Assembly (NCBI GenBank): GCA_963971535.1 | Contig: OZ020594.1 | Coordinates: forward strand, 114,410,418 to 114,474,417 | Source of the DNA: Notolepis coatsorum | Taxonomy: Eukaryota; Chordata; Actinopteri; Aulopiformes; Paralepididae | Direction: 5' to 3' | Length of the DNA: 64,000 bases | Shown: positions 11,501 to 22,877 of the stretch, piece by piece | How positions within the stretch are numbered: position 1 is the first letter of the stretch | Layout of the letters: each line of letters begins with the position of its first letter | Notes under the pieces: generated by a model | The model's input: the letters and a program-made list of their open reading frames with translations, nothing else | Database searches by the model: none | What the model was told of the DNA's origin: nothing | Made by a program: the position numbers and the translations under genes

Positions 11501-11985
11501 CGCCTTAGTTGCTTGTGGTTGAAACAGCGTTTTTATAAAGCAACTGAGATGGGGGTTTTTCCTCTTCCGGCGACCACATCCCATGACCTGGGTGGGTTGT
11601 CGACGGATCCTCGTTCATGTCTGGGGGATGATGACGGGATGGATCTGAACATATGTAGTGGGGTCTCACGCCCTTGGGGTGGGCCACCAGGCGCGGTTCG
11701 TCCCGACGTCTGGGTGGCGCCTTCTTTTCATGTTAAGATCAACACGCATATCTGCCCTTTTCCTGGGGCATGTCGGCGTGGTTAGGGCACGGGACTGGTT
11801 CTGGTCACGCTGGTCCAGATCAGTTGAACCCGTTGTCCGCCGGGGATGCAGATCTGCTGTTCTGGTACCCTGAGGGACTTGGGCTTTTTTCAGGGGGAAA
11901 AATGCCAGGTCGGTCTGGGTGTCACAGGGTTAAGCGCTATGGAGACCCTGGTTGGGTATGTTTTTTACTCAGCACTGTCGTCATG

Positions 11986-12105
11986 GCTTACAGCCATGCC
12001 ATTCTGTACGCGCTCGATCTCGTCGGATCTCGGCCGCTACACAGGTTGGTCCTGGTTAGTACTTGGTTGGGAGACCGCCGGGGAATACCAGGTACGGTGT
12101 GCTTA
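11986..12105 (+). pseudogene. 5S rRNA-derived segment A in DIRS copy 2
   Basis: About 120 bp, the full length of 5S rRNA. It begins gcttacagccatgccattct, continues gctcgatctcgtcggatctc, then cctggttagtacttggttgg, gagaccgccggggaatacca and ggtacggtgtgctt. The internal control region (box A/C part) is well kept. A T-run (ttttt, near 12123) follows, which could act as an RNA polymerase III stop. This is the best-preserved of the three copies. Confidence 0.88.
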
Positions 12106-12685
12106 GGGGCTGGTTCTCCATTGTTTTTCGCTCCTCTCTCACGCATGGCGAAGAGGGGCCTGTGGGGGTGGTTTTTTGACCTCCTCTGGTGACCCTGTGC
12201 TTCCTGTACCGCCAGGCCCGGTCCGAAGTGATGTTTGCGACCCGTAGGCCTGGGTTAACCCTTTTTGGAAACTGAAACACTTGTACTGCGGTATAGCCGG
12301 TGTATACCCGCAGGTGTGTTTTGGAGTTTTTTCTTGAGGGGTTATAGGAACAACCACCGCATTGGGTAACACCGAGGTGGTTGGTTCCCTGGTGTGTTGG
12401 AGCAGTGTCAACTCCCGGGTTCACCGGTTGAGGGTGCCCCTGCACGTTCATGACGTCTGCCAATCGTGTCAGCCTTCTCTGCCTCGACCCCTCTGGGTGG
12501 GGGTTGTTAAATGGAGGCGTGGTCATGCAACACCGCCAGCTTACGCTCCTTCCGCCGGGGCGGCTGTGTTCAGCTGTCCCCTCTGGCGCCTGTCTCGTCC
12601 GCAGTCTCCAGGCTAGGGTTAACAGCCTGTTGCCTGGTTTTTCCCCGGTGCGCTGCCTGCTTCCGTTGGTTAACCTTTTTTGTGT

Positions 12686-12812
12686 GCTTACGGCCATGCT
12701 GACTGCCTATTCTGCAGGGTCAGTGTGCCAGGCGGTGTACTATTGGGGGGACGGGGCCCGCTCGGCTTACTGGCCTGGTTGGTTCCGCCTGGGAATACCA
12801 GGTGCAGTAACT
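12686..12812 (+). pseudogene. 5S rRNA-derived segment B in DIRS copy 2 (degenerate)
   Basis: It begins gcttacggccatgctgactg and ends tggttccgcctgggaatacc aggtgcagt, matching both ends of 5S rRNA. The middle is diverged and partly replaced. By order within the core it corresponds to the 5S-like segment at 2511-2622 of copy 1. Confidence 0.65.
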
Positions 12813-13300
12813 GAGGGGCCTTTGTCCGAATACGCTGGCGATGTGGGGGGCGGGGCACTACGTGCCCACCTGGTGGGGTCTTGATGCTGGCATCATGGAC
12901 TTCTCCGGGCCCCCATTCCAGGGAGTCCAGTCCTTTTGGTGGGTCTGGGTCTTCCTTCGTGCTCCGCTGCTACGGCCTTGCCACGGGGTTGGGTTTGCCC
13001 TTGACCCCGTGATTCTGGGGGCAGTAACGAGGTTGTTCCTCCGTTCGTTCCCGGGTGGCATGCGGGTTGTGCGTGTGTGTAGTCGTGGGTCAAGCCACGG
13101 TCTGCTCACCCTGTGCGTTGAGTTGCTTGAGTGCCTCTTCGCACGGTCGGGTCCGTCGCCCTCCCGTGACGTCCCTAATAGGGGGGCTACCCTCCATTAG
13201 GGGGGGTCGGGGGGGCTCGGCCCTCCCTGTTCTGATGGTTTTGGGGGGCTGTCAGCGGGGTGTATTTGTCAGCCAAGTGGCTCCGCTTGGCCTCCCTTGT

Positions 13301-13395
13301 GCAGAAGGCGAAGCCAAGCTAAGCCACTAACGATACAGAACGTTAGGTTATGACTATAACCAAGTTCTGTTAGTTAGGGGCGATGCTTGGCTTCG
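13301..13395. repeat. DIRS copy 2 internal complementary region
   Basis: Its left half (gcagaaggcgaagccaagct, aagccactaacgatacag) is the complement of 8469-8505. Its right half (ttaggttatgactataacca, agttctgttagttaggggcg) is the complement of 13580-13631. Confidence 0.9.
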
Positions 13396-13421
13396 GACGG
13401 CCGCTGCAGCCCTTGACCTCA

Positions 13422-13634
13422 CCTTGTGGTGAAAGCTTGGGAAGGAGGAGAGCAGGTGACCACACACCTGCTTATGAAGGTAAGCTGATGAGGGGTGTGG
13501 TCAGACTAATACTGGTATTAGAGGTACATTTGTGGTTTATTCAGTACGCGTGCACGTACGCGAGATAGTGCAGAAGGCGAAGCCAAGCATCGCCCCTAAC
13601 TAACAGAACTTGGTTATAGTCATAACCTAACGTT
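13422..13634. repeat. DIRS copy 2 inverted terminal repeat, 3' side
   Basis: It begins ccttgtggtgaaagcttggg. It carries the shared block and then the end-specific ccaagcatcgcccctaacta up to GTT at 13632-13634. Confidence 0.88.
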
Positions 13635-14000
13635 ATTGCTTTACATCCAGTAGCTGCAAAAAGCATAGTAACTGTTAATAAGTGCAGAATGCTTTATTAA
13701 CCTTAATGAGACATGGTTCTCTCTTTAGATGATGTTTATTTGTATATGTAGTAATGATGGTGTTTATTTGCGTATTGGCGTGTTCCCATTTTGAGCCTTA
13801 TCTCTGCTGTGTCATGATAGTGCACTGTGTCAAGGGTCCGAGGAGGCAAATTCACGTCCGTCAGTGAGTGATTCAACACTCCTAACAAAAGTGTATCCAC
13901 TCTGCTGAAAATGCGTTCTACATTAATTTCCCCTCTAGTTCCCACTAATCTGCTCTGAAGGCTCTTCAACCAGGAAATGTCCAAGTGAAGTTCAGACTTC
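13635..14000 (-). other. Unassigned region with a 94-codon frame
   Basis: A minus-strand frame (14020-13736) contains INVERIFSRVDTLLLGVLNHS and LPPRTLDTVHYHDTAEIRLK. It reads like real protein but I cannot assign a family, and its N-terminal codons run into the neighbouring minisatellite. It may be a scrap of a transposon gene. Confidence 0.35.
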
Positions 14001-14205
14001 ATGGAGATTAATCTATCCATTACTTTTTAGACTGTATGGAGATTAATCTATCCATGACTTTTCAGATAGTATGGAGATTAATCTATCCAAGACTTTTCAG
14101 ACTGTATGGAGATTAATTTATCCATGACGTTTTAGACTGTATGGAGATTAATCTATCCATGCCTTTTTAGACTGTATGGAGATTAATCTATCCATGACTT
14201 TTTAG
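14001..14205. repeat. 35-bp minisatellite, about 6 copies
   Basis: The unit tggagattaatctatccatg plus actttttagactgta is repeated six times with one to three changes per copy. Confidence 0.93.
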
Positions 14206-14325
14206 AATAAGCGTGTGGTAAATATTTTGTTGATAAATGCTATATTTGTATTGGGTTAGGGAAGTGACATGTTCCACCTTGTTGTTCCAAGAGGTCAATA
14301 TTCACCAAACAGAATCATTGTTGAG

Positions 14326-14590
<265 letters not shown>

Positions 14591-14699
14591 GTTGTAACTG
14601 CACCAAGCAGCCAGTCTGCACCACAACAACACTTTGGGACAGAATCTTGTTACTTTACTTAATGTTCCTTCATGTGCTCAGTGAGTTTCAGAGTGATAT

Positions 14700-14912
14700 C
14701 CCTCTTGGCAAGGTGGTAGCATGGGCTCTTCACCAGCCTGAGGTCACAGGTTTGATTCCTGGACCTGCCTACATTACTGCATGTACCCTGAACATACATT
14801 GTACGTTTTCATCCTACGGCACATTATATACAGTTACATTTTAATCCCATTTCATCTTGCTTTTCTTTTTACGTCTCTGTAACATAAAATAACTCAATAA
14901 AGACAAAAAATA
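14700..14912 (+). mobile_element. tRNA-derived SINE
   Basis: It has a box A-like stretch (tggtagcatgggctcttcac) and a box B (ggtttgattcc at 14749-14759) about 30 bp downstream, the split RNA polymerase III promoter of tRNA-derived SINEs. The 3' end near 14895 has aataaag and a short A-rich tail. No clear target-site duplication was found. The next 14913-15229 holds short imperfect gatacagaacag and cctatgact repeats and no gene. Confidence 0.65.
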
Positions 14913-15428
14913 CTTGAGGAAAATGAACCTGCCTCTCCTGAATCTTTTCCACTCTGCATGGAGTAGAGAGGATGAAACATTAAAATATAACATCAAATCT
15001 ACTCCACATAGAAACAGAACAGTTAGATACTGATATATAGATACAGAACAGCTAGATACAGCAGATATATAGAGACAGAACAGATAGATACAGTAGATGA
15101 CTATAGTTTAGTTGTCAAGTCCTATGACTATTTATAGGTTAGTCATCAAGTCCTATGACTTTATCGATTAAGAATTTGTTGAGTCGAGGACAGTCTTAGT
15201 ATTTATCCAGACATAATTCTGTATTTAATTAGTGAAGGAGATTTAAAGGCTTGCTGGCTTAGCGTTAGCAAAGGGTCGAGAAACGAAGAGGAACAAAGAG
15301 GAGTTTTCCTGGAGTTCTTCACCGAGGGATCCACCCAGTGCTAAGTACACCATAATCCTATATTTCCCTCCCACTCTGCTATTTCCCTACTATCTCGCTT
15401 CCTCCCTACAATCTTCTTCCTGCCACTC

Positions 15429-17455
15429 TTGACACCACAATGTGCCTCATACCTATATCCACAATCTGCTCCTCCAGAACAGATTCAACCCATCCACTGC
15501 AGTTTGCTAGCAACCCGGCTAATCTCTCCTACCCTCCTACAGTCACTAATACACCTGTCACAGTACGGGGAGGCTTATGGAATTGTCAATCAGCAGTCAA
15601 GAAAGCTGACTTCATTACTGCCTACGCCCATAGTCAAAATCTGCAGCTCCTGGCTCTAACTGAGACCTGGATAACCCCCAATAACTCATCAACACCTGCA
15701 GCATTATCTACAAACCATAACTTCACTCACACACCTCGACCCTCCAGACGGGGTGGAGGCACATGACATCTCCTTCATGGGCTACAAACTTAACACCACT
15801 CCCAGAACTGTCACTCTCCTCCCTCGAATATCATGCAGTATCTGTCTCTAATCCTTTCAATCTCACCATTGTTACACTCTATCGCCCTCCAGGTCCCCTC
15901 GATCACTTCACAGATGAGCTGGACATGCTTCTAAGCTCCTTACCGGAAGATGGTACCCCTCTCCTTCTATTGGGCGACTTCAACCTGCCTGACTCATCTC
16001 AGTCGGTCCCAGTGGTCTCCCTCCAACGACTCCCAATGCCATGCCTCCCACCCACAAAGGAGGCAACTCCTTAGATCTCATATTTTCCCGTAACTCCAGC
16101 ATCATTAACACCACAGTAACTCCCCTACATGTATCTGACCATTCCTTCATATCCTTCTCACTAACTCATGCTTAACCGAAAGGTCTTCACCCCAACTCAA
16201 ACCATCTCACTCAGACGCAACCTGCCCTCCCTATCCCCCTCCACCCTCTCCTCTGACATAATATCCGCTCTACCTTTGAGTGACACCTTCTCTGCTCTCC
16301 CCACAGAGATGGCAACCTCCACCCTCCTCTCAGCCCTTGCAACCTCCTTCGACAAGCTCTGTCCCCTCGTTGACAAACCTGCCGCCGTTCCCCACCCAGT
16401 CCATGGCTGACGGATGCAGTGAGAGAACAAAGACAGATCCTGAGAGCGGCTGAGAGGAAGTATAGAAAGTCACGCCTCACTGCTGACATCGACACATATC
16501 ACAACCTCTTGTTAACATTCTCCAAAACCATTACTAATGCCAAAGCTTCTTTCTTTCACCATAGGATCGAGGCCTCTGCCAAGAATCTTCGCAAACTGCA
16601 TGCTACCATGTCCTCCCTCCTCACCCCCCCCCCCCCCCCACCCCCTCTCTCATCTTTTTCTGCTGAAGACTTTGCAATCTTCTTTGAGGAAAAAGTGGAG
16701 AACATCCGCAGCTCCTTCTCCCAACCCCCACCCATTCCAAACACTGAATCGAGAACCTCATCCTCCACTCTATCATCTTTCTCTCCCATTACAGAAGCCG
16801 AGACCCTGACACTGGTAACGTTGAACCGTCCGACTACATGCCAGCTGGACCAGCTACCCTCCCCACTCCTCCAGAACATAGCACCGGACATCCTCCCATT
16901 CCTAACTGCAACCATCAACTCCTCACTCAACTCGGGGGTGGTCCCCACCTCCCTAAAACAAGCCAGAGTCACGCCCCTCATAAAAAAAACCAACCCTGAA
17001 CCCCACCGTCATAGGCAACTATCGTCCTGTCTCTCTTCTCTCCTTCCTTTCTAAAACACATGAACGTGCTGTATCCAACCAACTTACTGCTTATCTCTTA
17101 CAGAATTACCTCCTAGACCCTAATCAGTCTGGCTTCCGGACTGGCCACTCCACAGAAACGGCCCTCATTGCGGTCACAGAGGCACTTCACTTAGCAAAAG
17201 CGAAAGGCCTCTCCTCTGTCCTGATTCTCCTAGATCTATCTGCAGCCTTCGACACAGTCAACCATCAGATCCTCCTTGCGGCCCTCGCAGGAATGGGAGT
17301 GGCTGGATCTGCGCTGACATGGCTGACATTATACCTCAATGACCGCTCCTACCAAGTGTCATGGAGAGGGACTCTGTCGGCCACCCGCCCCCTGCGGACG
17401 GGTGTCCCCCAGGGCTCGGTCCTAGGACCCCTTCTCTTCTCCCTCTACACTAGAT
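15429..17455 (+). pseudogene. L2 LINE ORF, 5' part: APE endonuclease and N-terminal reverse transcriptase
   Basis: The endonuclease begins at GLWNCQSAVKKADFITAYA, has LLALTETWI (catalytic glutamate) and LLLLGDFNLP (catalytic aspartate), then the ISDHSF-like stretch near 16135. The reverse transcriptase follows from about 17020: LLDPNQSGFRTGHSTETALI, LILLDLSAAFDTVNH (first catalytic Asp) and GVPQGSVLGPLLFSLY. The frame changes several times (for example near 15765, 16070 and 16995) and a C-run occurs at 16625-16640. The protein would nick target DNA and copy the LINE RNA there. The frame is cut at 17455 by the hAT element. Confidence 0.88.
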
Positions 17456-18750
17456 CAGGGGTTCCCAAACTTTTCAGGCCGCGGCCCAGAAAATAAGGCG
17501 TCAGAGAGCCGCGGCCCAATGCACATCGTCAGGCTTTTTTTTTTTTTTTTTTTTGCCAGGCGACCGATTTTTTAAGCCAAATATCACTTCAATCCTATTA
17601 AGTTAGTTCAAGTTAGTTATTCATTTATATGTGCAATTTATGAGAGGGCTAACTTGTTGCAAAATAATAATGATAATAATAATAATAGCCTCATTAAAAT
17701 ACTATTTTGCTTCGGTTGTTTTCAGCGTTTTATGTGCATAATCTGTTATTTAGTTTGAAATGTTCGTTGAAATAAGTAGATTTTTCGTTTTTGTTTATTT
17801 ATTAAGTTAATATAAAACCATATAGTCACATTTTAGAATGTGTAAATGCATGCTTTTAATGTTTTTTAAGTGGCGAGTGACTTTTTTTGTTATTGCAGTC
17901 GCTCCCCTTCCGTCTGCTTTGGGATAGGACTCAGGAGCAGAGGTGGTTGAAACGCGCAAACTTCACACGCACTAATAAGCATTGGAGGCTATTAACAGTT
18001 TCACTATTAACAAGTTTCACCTGAAGAAGGCAAACGCGAAACATTGGTGACAATAAACAGCAAAGAGGAGACAAAATAGTGTGCAACTTTCTTTATCGTT
18101 TTCAGTACGTTCTGTCAGTCTGCACCTCTTAAACGTTTTTGGGTGTGCTCCACCTTGTGCTATTAACATGCACAATAACTACACACAATAACAAAAACAA
18201 CACAATAACCAAACAACCATGAAATGAATATAGGCCCTACATATAGATTCTATGATTATGAAAAACGTGTAGGCCTATGTACTTCAGAAAATGAACTATT
18301 TAAAAGCATCACAGTAGTTTGCCATATATAAAGAGATTATTATCACTTGTAGACTGCAGACTGATTGTCACAGATTCAACTAATATTATTTTATCATTCA
18401 TCATGCTGCATATTTATTGCGTGTACTTGGGCTGTCTCTAACAAAGTGTGATGCCATGCTGTCATGCAGTCTGTCAATCCTCTCTCCTGTGGTGCGTTTA
18501 TGGACGCCTGCATCACACCTGAATGAGAATGAGAAAGTATAACAACGATGTTATGGTTCTGACCGTTTCCCCCCTGCTCACAGACATAGGAGGTGGTTGT
18601 GAAACATGCAAACGTTACGCAGTAATAAGCATTGGATGCTTTTAACACGCACAATAACTATACACAAAATAACACAATAATCAAACAACTATAAAATTAA
18701 TACATATAGCGTGTTTAATTTAGTATAGGCGCCGCTAATGTTCAACTCAC

Positions 18751-20715
18751 CTAATGAGATGGATGGGCACTATGCTTGGAGCACAACAAGTCCAGTCTGG
18801 GCTTGATTTTGGAGACAGCGACTCGGAGATCATCCTCCACATTCAGACGTGATCTGTACTTGTTTTTTATATAGGTCAGGGCAGAGAATGTTTTTTCGCA
18901 TAGGTATGTCGATCCAAATGGCAACAATACATCCATTGCGGCATTGGATAGCTGTGCGTATTCCCCCTCAGCGGATATCCAGAACTCAGCCAGTGGCTTG
19001 GACTGAAACTCCGTCTTTAAAGTTCGGTCGCTTTACAGTTCAACAAGCGCGTCCTCCAGGTCGGATGGCAGGTGTGATGCTGTTACTGTGAATGGGGATC
19101 TTATCCAGTCATGCTGTTCTGGTGCTGTTTCCTCGGGGAAATACTTTTTAAATCGTTCAAGAAGGGCTTTGAGGTGACTGGTTATGGACATCTTCACTGT
19201 GTTCACACTGAGTTCATTTTCCTCCATAAACTCATCCAGCTCTGGAAACATATCAATCCTGCCCATTGCTACCCGTGCAATCCAACGCTCGAGTTTCCTC
19301 ATGAACGCCAGTATTTTGTCATTGAGCGACAGGATGCTTGTATTTTCACCCTGTAGTGAGAGATTAAGTCCATTCATTTTATCAAATATGCCAGACAGAT
19401 AGGCTAGCCTTGTTATCCAGCCAGGATCGGAGAGGTGGGCAGCGAGCTGGGGCGCATTCTCCGCCAGAAACAAGCGCACCTCATCCTGCAGCTCAAACAG
19501 GCGCGTGAGGACATTTCCTCGTGAAAGCCACCGCACCTCAGTATGGAACAGCAGGCCTTCATGCTCAGAGCCCATTTCGTTGCAGAGAGATGCAAACAGC
19601 CTGGTGTTGAGTGGACGAGATTTTATATAGTTGACTATTTTTATGGCTGTGTCAAGAACACCTTTAAGCTCTGCATCGAGCGTTTTGCCCGCAAGAGCTT
19701 CTCTGTGAATGATACAGTGTGTGAACTTCACGTGAGGTGCCACTTGCAAGACTCTGGCTTTCAGTCCTTTATTTTTCCCCACCATCGCCCCAGCGCCGTC
19801 GGTACACACACCAACACACTCCTTCCAAGACAGTCCCTCCTCTTTCAGTTTCTCATCCAGTTTTAGGAAAACATCCTCACCTGTGCATGTTCCCTCCAGT
19901 GCAGTGCACACAAGCATGTCCTCCAGCTTCCCATCAAATTTGTACCTCACAAATACAAGCAACTGGGCACAGTTCGAGATATCTGTCGATTCGTCTAGTT
20001 GCAAAGCATATTTGCCTTGCTTCACTCTGTCAATAAGCTGACACTTGATGTCCTGGGCCATATCTGTGATTCGCCGGGCAATTGTGCCGTTCGAGAGCGG
20101 CACGGATTCAATTTCACGAGCCAGTTTATCCCCATGCATATTCCGACTCAAAGCTATAGCAGCGGGTTTGATGAGAGTTTCCCCGATTGTGTGTGGCTTT
20201 TTTGCCCGAGCAATTAAATATGCCACCTCATTTGAGGCCTTTTGCGCTTTCGCAGGGACTGATGTTTGTGTATATATCACCTTGTTTTGGCCTAGCAACT
20301 CTCGCTCTTTTCGGCGAAAAAAATCAACGTGTTTTTCAGCGAGGGAGGGATGCTTTGTTTTTAAATGCCGTATCATTTTGGAAGGCTTTAAGCTTTCATT
20401 TGAAAGGACGTCGGCACACACGACACATTGAGGAAGTTGCACCTCGTTCACAACTTTACATATGAATCCATGTTGGATATATTCCTCACGATATTTTCGA
20501 TATCTATAGGTAGGCTGTCGCTGGTCCAACTTTGGGTGGGTGCTTCTTTGTGTCGCACTTGGCCCTGGTCCCACATCATCCACATGGCTACTTTGACTAT
20601 CACCTCCTCCCAATCCTGTGTCAGTTGATGGCCTTTCTGGCGGTGGAACTGCTTCTCGACTCTCCTCCGCTGGCTTCTCTGCTTCTCTGCTTTTTGCCGC
20701 AATTAACCAACGTTT
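18751..20715 (-). pseudogene. hAT transposase (ZBED5/FAM200-like), one premature stop
   Basis: The cut-and-paste transposase of the surrounding element. Order: a BED-type zinc finger at about 20480-20340 (CVVCADVLSNESLKPSKMIR, then LKTKHPS), a long central DDE domain interrupted by the hAT helical insertion (LQLDESTDIS, VCTDGAGAMVG, HTEVRWLSRGNVL), and the C-terminal dimerisation region (YLCEKTFSALTYIKNKYRSR). The frame is open from the 5' end to 19036. A TAA at 19033-19035 stands where relatives have a coding codon, and the same frame resumes to 18751. The expected start before KRWLIAAKSREAEK reads ATA rather than ATG. With one stop and a changed start, this is a recent death. Confidence 0.9.
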
Positions 20716-20814
20716 TATTTTGAATTTGAGCTAGCTAGCAACAAGTATACATTTGCCAATCTCCGACCGAAATTCAAATAACCACAGTGTGTGTCGCTAG
20801 TGTCTCGCCGTACC

Positions 20815-20935
20815 TCAAGTCAATCAAGAGTTTTATTTGTCACGCATACGAGTATACAAGGTGGTCTTGCCCGCAACGATTGTGCATAATAATATATAAT
20901 AGAATCCAATAATACCTGTCACGTGCATTATGTAT
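20815..20935 (-). mobile_element. LINE 3' tail fragment inside the hAT element
   Basis: Segments such as gtggtcttgcccgcaacgat and taatagaatccaataa match the 3' end of the LINE at 61435-61560 in the same orientation. This is a short 5'-truncated insertion, or part of the original cargo of the hAT element. Confidence 0.65.
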
Positions 20936-21126
20936 ACGGACCATGGAAATTCATAGGCTGAATATTATTTATTATCATTTATTAGCATTTATTTTTACCA
21001 GTAATGTAATTTTTTTTTTTTTTTTTTTTTATATTATTATGGAACATTCTGGAAATCATCTCGCGGCCCTCCCGTGGCTGCTCGCGGCCCACCTTTGGGT
21101 CGCGACCCCGACTTTGGGAACCACTG

Positions 21127-22005
21127 CACTAGATCACTGGGTAACATTATCACATCTCATGGCTTCTCATATCATTGTTATGCCGATGATACTCAACTCT
21201 TCCTCTCCTTCCCTCCCTCAGATATCCACGTCTCTGAGCGGATCTCGGCCTGTCTGTCCGACATCTCCGCCTGGATGACGACCAATAACCTCAAACTGAA
21301 CCTAAGCAAAACAGAATTGCTCCACCTGGCGGCCAAATCCTCCCCCCTGACCGACCTCTCCATCACAGTCGAGAATGCAGCTGTGACCGCGTCCCCGACC
21401 GCCAAGAACCTTGGTGTTGTCCTCGACGACCAGTTGAACTTCTCTGCTCACATCGCAGCGACAACCAGAACCTGCAGATTCCTCCTGAGCAACGTCAGAA
21501 GGATCCGCCCCTTCCTGACAAAAGAAGCCATCCAACTCCTCGTCCAATCAACAGTCATCTCCCGACTACTGCTGGCCTCCCGGCCACTGCCACCAAGCCT
21601 CTTAAACTCATTCAAAACGCAGCGGCTCGCCTGATCTCAAACCTACCGAAGTCGGCCCATGTCACCCCACTTCTTAGGGACCTGCACTGGCTCCCCATTG
21701 CTGCACGTATCCGCTTCAAGGCCCTCGACCTAGCATACCATGCGGCAAAGGGAACCGCTCCCGCCTACCTCCGGTCAATGGTCTCTAACTACACACCCTC
21801 AAGACCCCTACGCTCTGCATCTTCTGGCCGCCTCAGACCTACTCCTATCCAAGCTTCGGGAGGGTCATCAAAGAGAAGCCGCCTATTCTCAGTCCTTGGC
21901 CCACAATGGTGGAATGAACTACCCACCCCAGTTAGGACAGCCGAATCCCGTCCAATCTTTCGCCGTCGGCTAAAGACGCACTTCTTCAACCATTATCTGA
22001 AATAA
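21127..22005 (+). pseudogene. L2 LINE ORF, 3' part: rest of reverse transcriptase and C-terminus
   Basis: It resumes right after the target-site duplication. Reverse transcriptase motif YADDTQLFLSF carries the catalytic Asp pair, followed by LKLNLSKTELLHL, KNLGVVLDDQLNFSAHI and the C-terminal block LHWLPIAARIRFKALDLAYH, QWWNELPTPVR and FRRRLKTHFFNHYLK. Frame breaks lie near 21590 and 21800. Confidence 0.88.
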
Positions 22006-22195
22006 TAAAAAATAAAAAAAATAAAAAAAATCTAACCCTAACTAACCTTACTGTCATGCACTTGTCCTAATAAACTAACCTACACTGTAACACGCAAAGC
22101 TGATAGAGTTGTACCCTTCCTGATGACCTGTCATACAGAACTTGTAAGTCGCTTTGGATAAAAGTGTCAGCTAAATGACTAAATGTAAATGTAAA

Positions 22196-22500
22196 TGTAT
22201 TTATGTTGTGTTCAGTGTATCTGATATAGATATAGATGATCTACTGATGAGCAGATAATAGAGTGACTACATGAATATTAACCCTTGCACGAGATCATGC
22301 AATCAAGCAAACACATTAAAAAAAAAAAAAAATTATTGTGTTTTTGGTAGATTTTTGTATTGTTTTTTTTACTACCGGGCAGTCCGGTAGAGAGAGAGGA
22401 AGAATGGGAGACAGACGGGGGAAGACATTCGGCCAATGTCCGGGAGCGCAGTACGTGGTGTGCTACTTGAGCACCCCCACATTTATTTTATTATAAAATG
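22196..22500. other. Unassigned spacer
   Basis: A/T-rich, with an A-run at 22318-22332 and a T-run at 22362-22370. I see no gene and no clear element ends. Confidence 0.4.
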
Positions 22501-22877
22501 TATTTGTAATGTACTTGAAAGACTTTTCAAAATCCACACTAATTGATCTTGTATTTTCCAATAGAATTGACAAAATTGTGGCCACTGGTGTTTTTGATCT
22601 GGGTAATAGTGATCACTGTCCTGCTGCATGTGTGAGCAGTACGAAAATTTACAAAAACTAGGTCATATACGGTCATGAAAAGGAATTTAAAATGTTTAAA
22701 TGAACAAGCTTTCATGAATGATTATGCATAGCAACATCCTCTTCATCCGCCAATGTTCAAGTGACCCTTGACCTCTTCACAAATACTCTTATTTCTCTGA
22801 TCAATAAACATGCTCCTCTCAAGAGAATTAAAGCTAGAATAGCACCCTGGTTCTTGCATGAATTGTCAACTGCTTAA

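Larger units (their letters stand above)
8466..13634 (+). mobile_element. DIRS-type retroelement, copy 2 (fossil)
   Basis: A 5.2-kb element with inverted terminal repeats (8466-8649 and 13422-13634) and an internal complementary region (13301-13395) that joins the complements of both outer ends. The joint is exactly GTT: left flank cattGTTctg, right flank aacGTTatt, and the internal region shows aacGTTctg reversed. GTT at the border without a target-site duplication is the DIRS hallmark. No gag, reverse transcriptase or recombinase ORF is visible, so this copy is non-coding as far as I can see. The half from about 11500 to 13330 matches the core of copy 1. The half from 8650 to 11500 does not obviously match the gag of copy 1. 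Confidence 0.85.
17456..21126 (-). mobile_element. hAT transposon, 3.67 kb, nearly complete
   Basis: Ends caggggttcccaaac and gactttgggaaccactg form hAT terminal inverted repeats. The target-site duplication CACTAGAT (17448-17455 and 21127-21134) is perfect. The interior holds one transposase frame (18751 to about 20715, minus) and A/T-rich flanks. Two internal blocks (17935-18240 and 18575-18720, both with taataagcattgga and acaataac runs) are diverged direct repeats. A LINE tail fragment lies at 20815-20935. Confidence 0.93.
15230..22195 (+). mobile_element. L2-clade LINE, split by a hAT insertion
   Basis: Its own sequence is 15230-17455 and 21127-22195 (about 3.3 kb). It has a leader, an endonuclease plus reverse transcriptase ORF region and a 3' UTR. 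It ends with the tail shared by many fish L2 LINEs and SINEs (gtaagtcgctttggataaaa, gtcagctaaatgac, then taaatg repeats). The copy looks close to full length but has frame breaks, so it is dead. Confidence 0.88.

Noticed and set aside
12056-12697. Minus-strand frame of 213 codons in DIRS copy 2
   Set aside because: It overlaps the shared non-coding core, is antisense to the element, has no motif and is not kept in copy 1.
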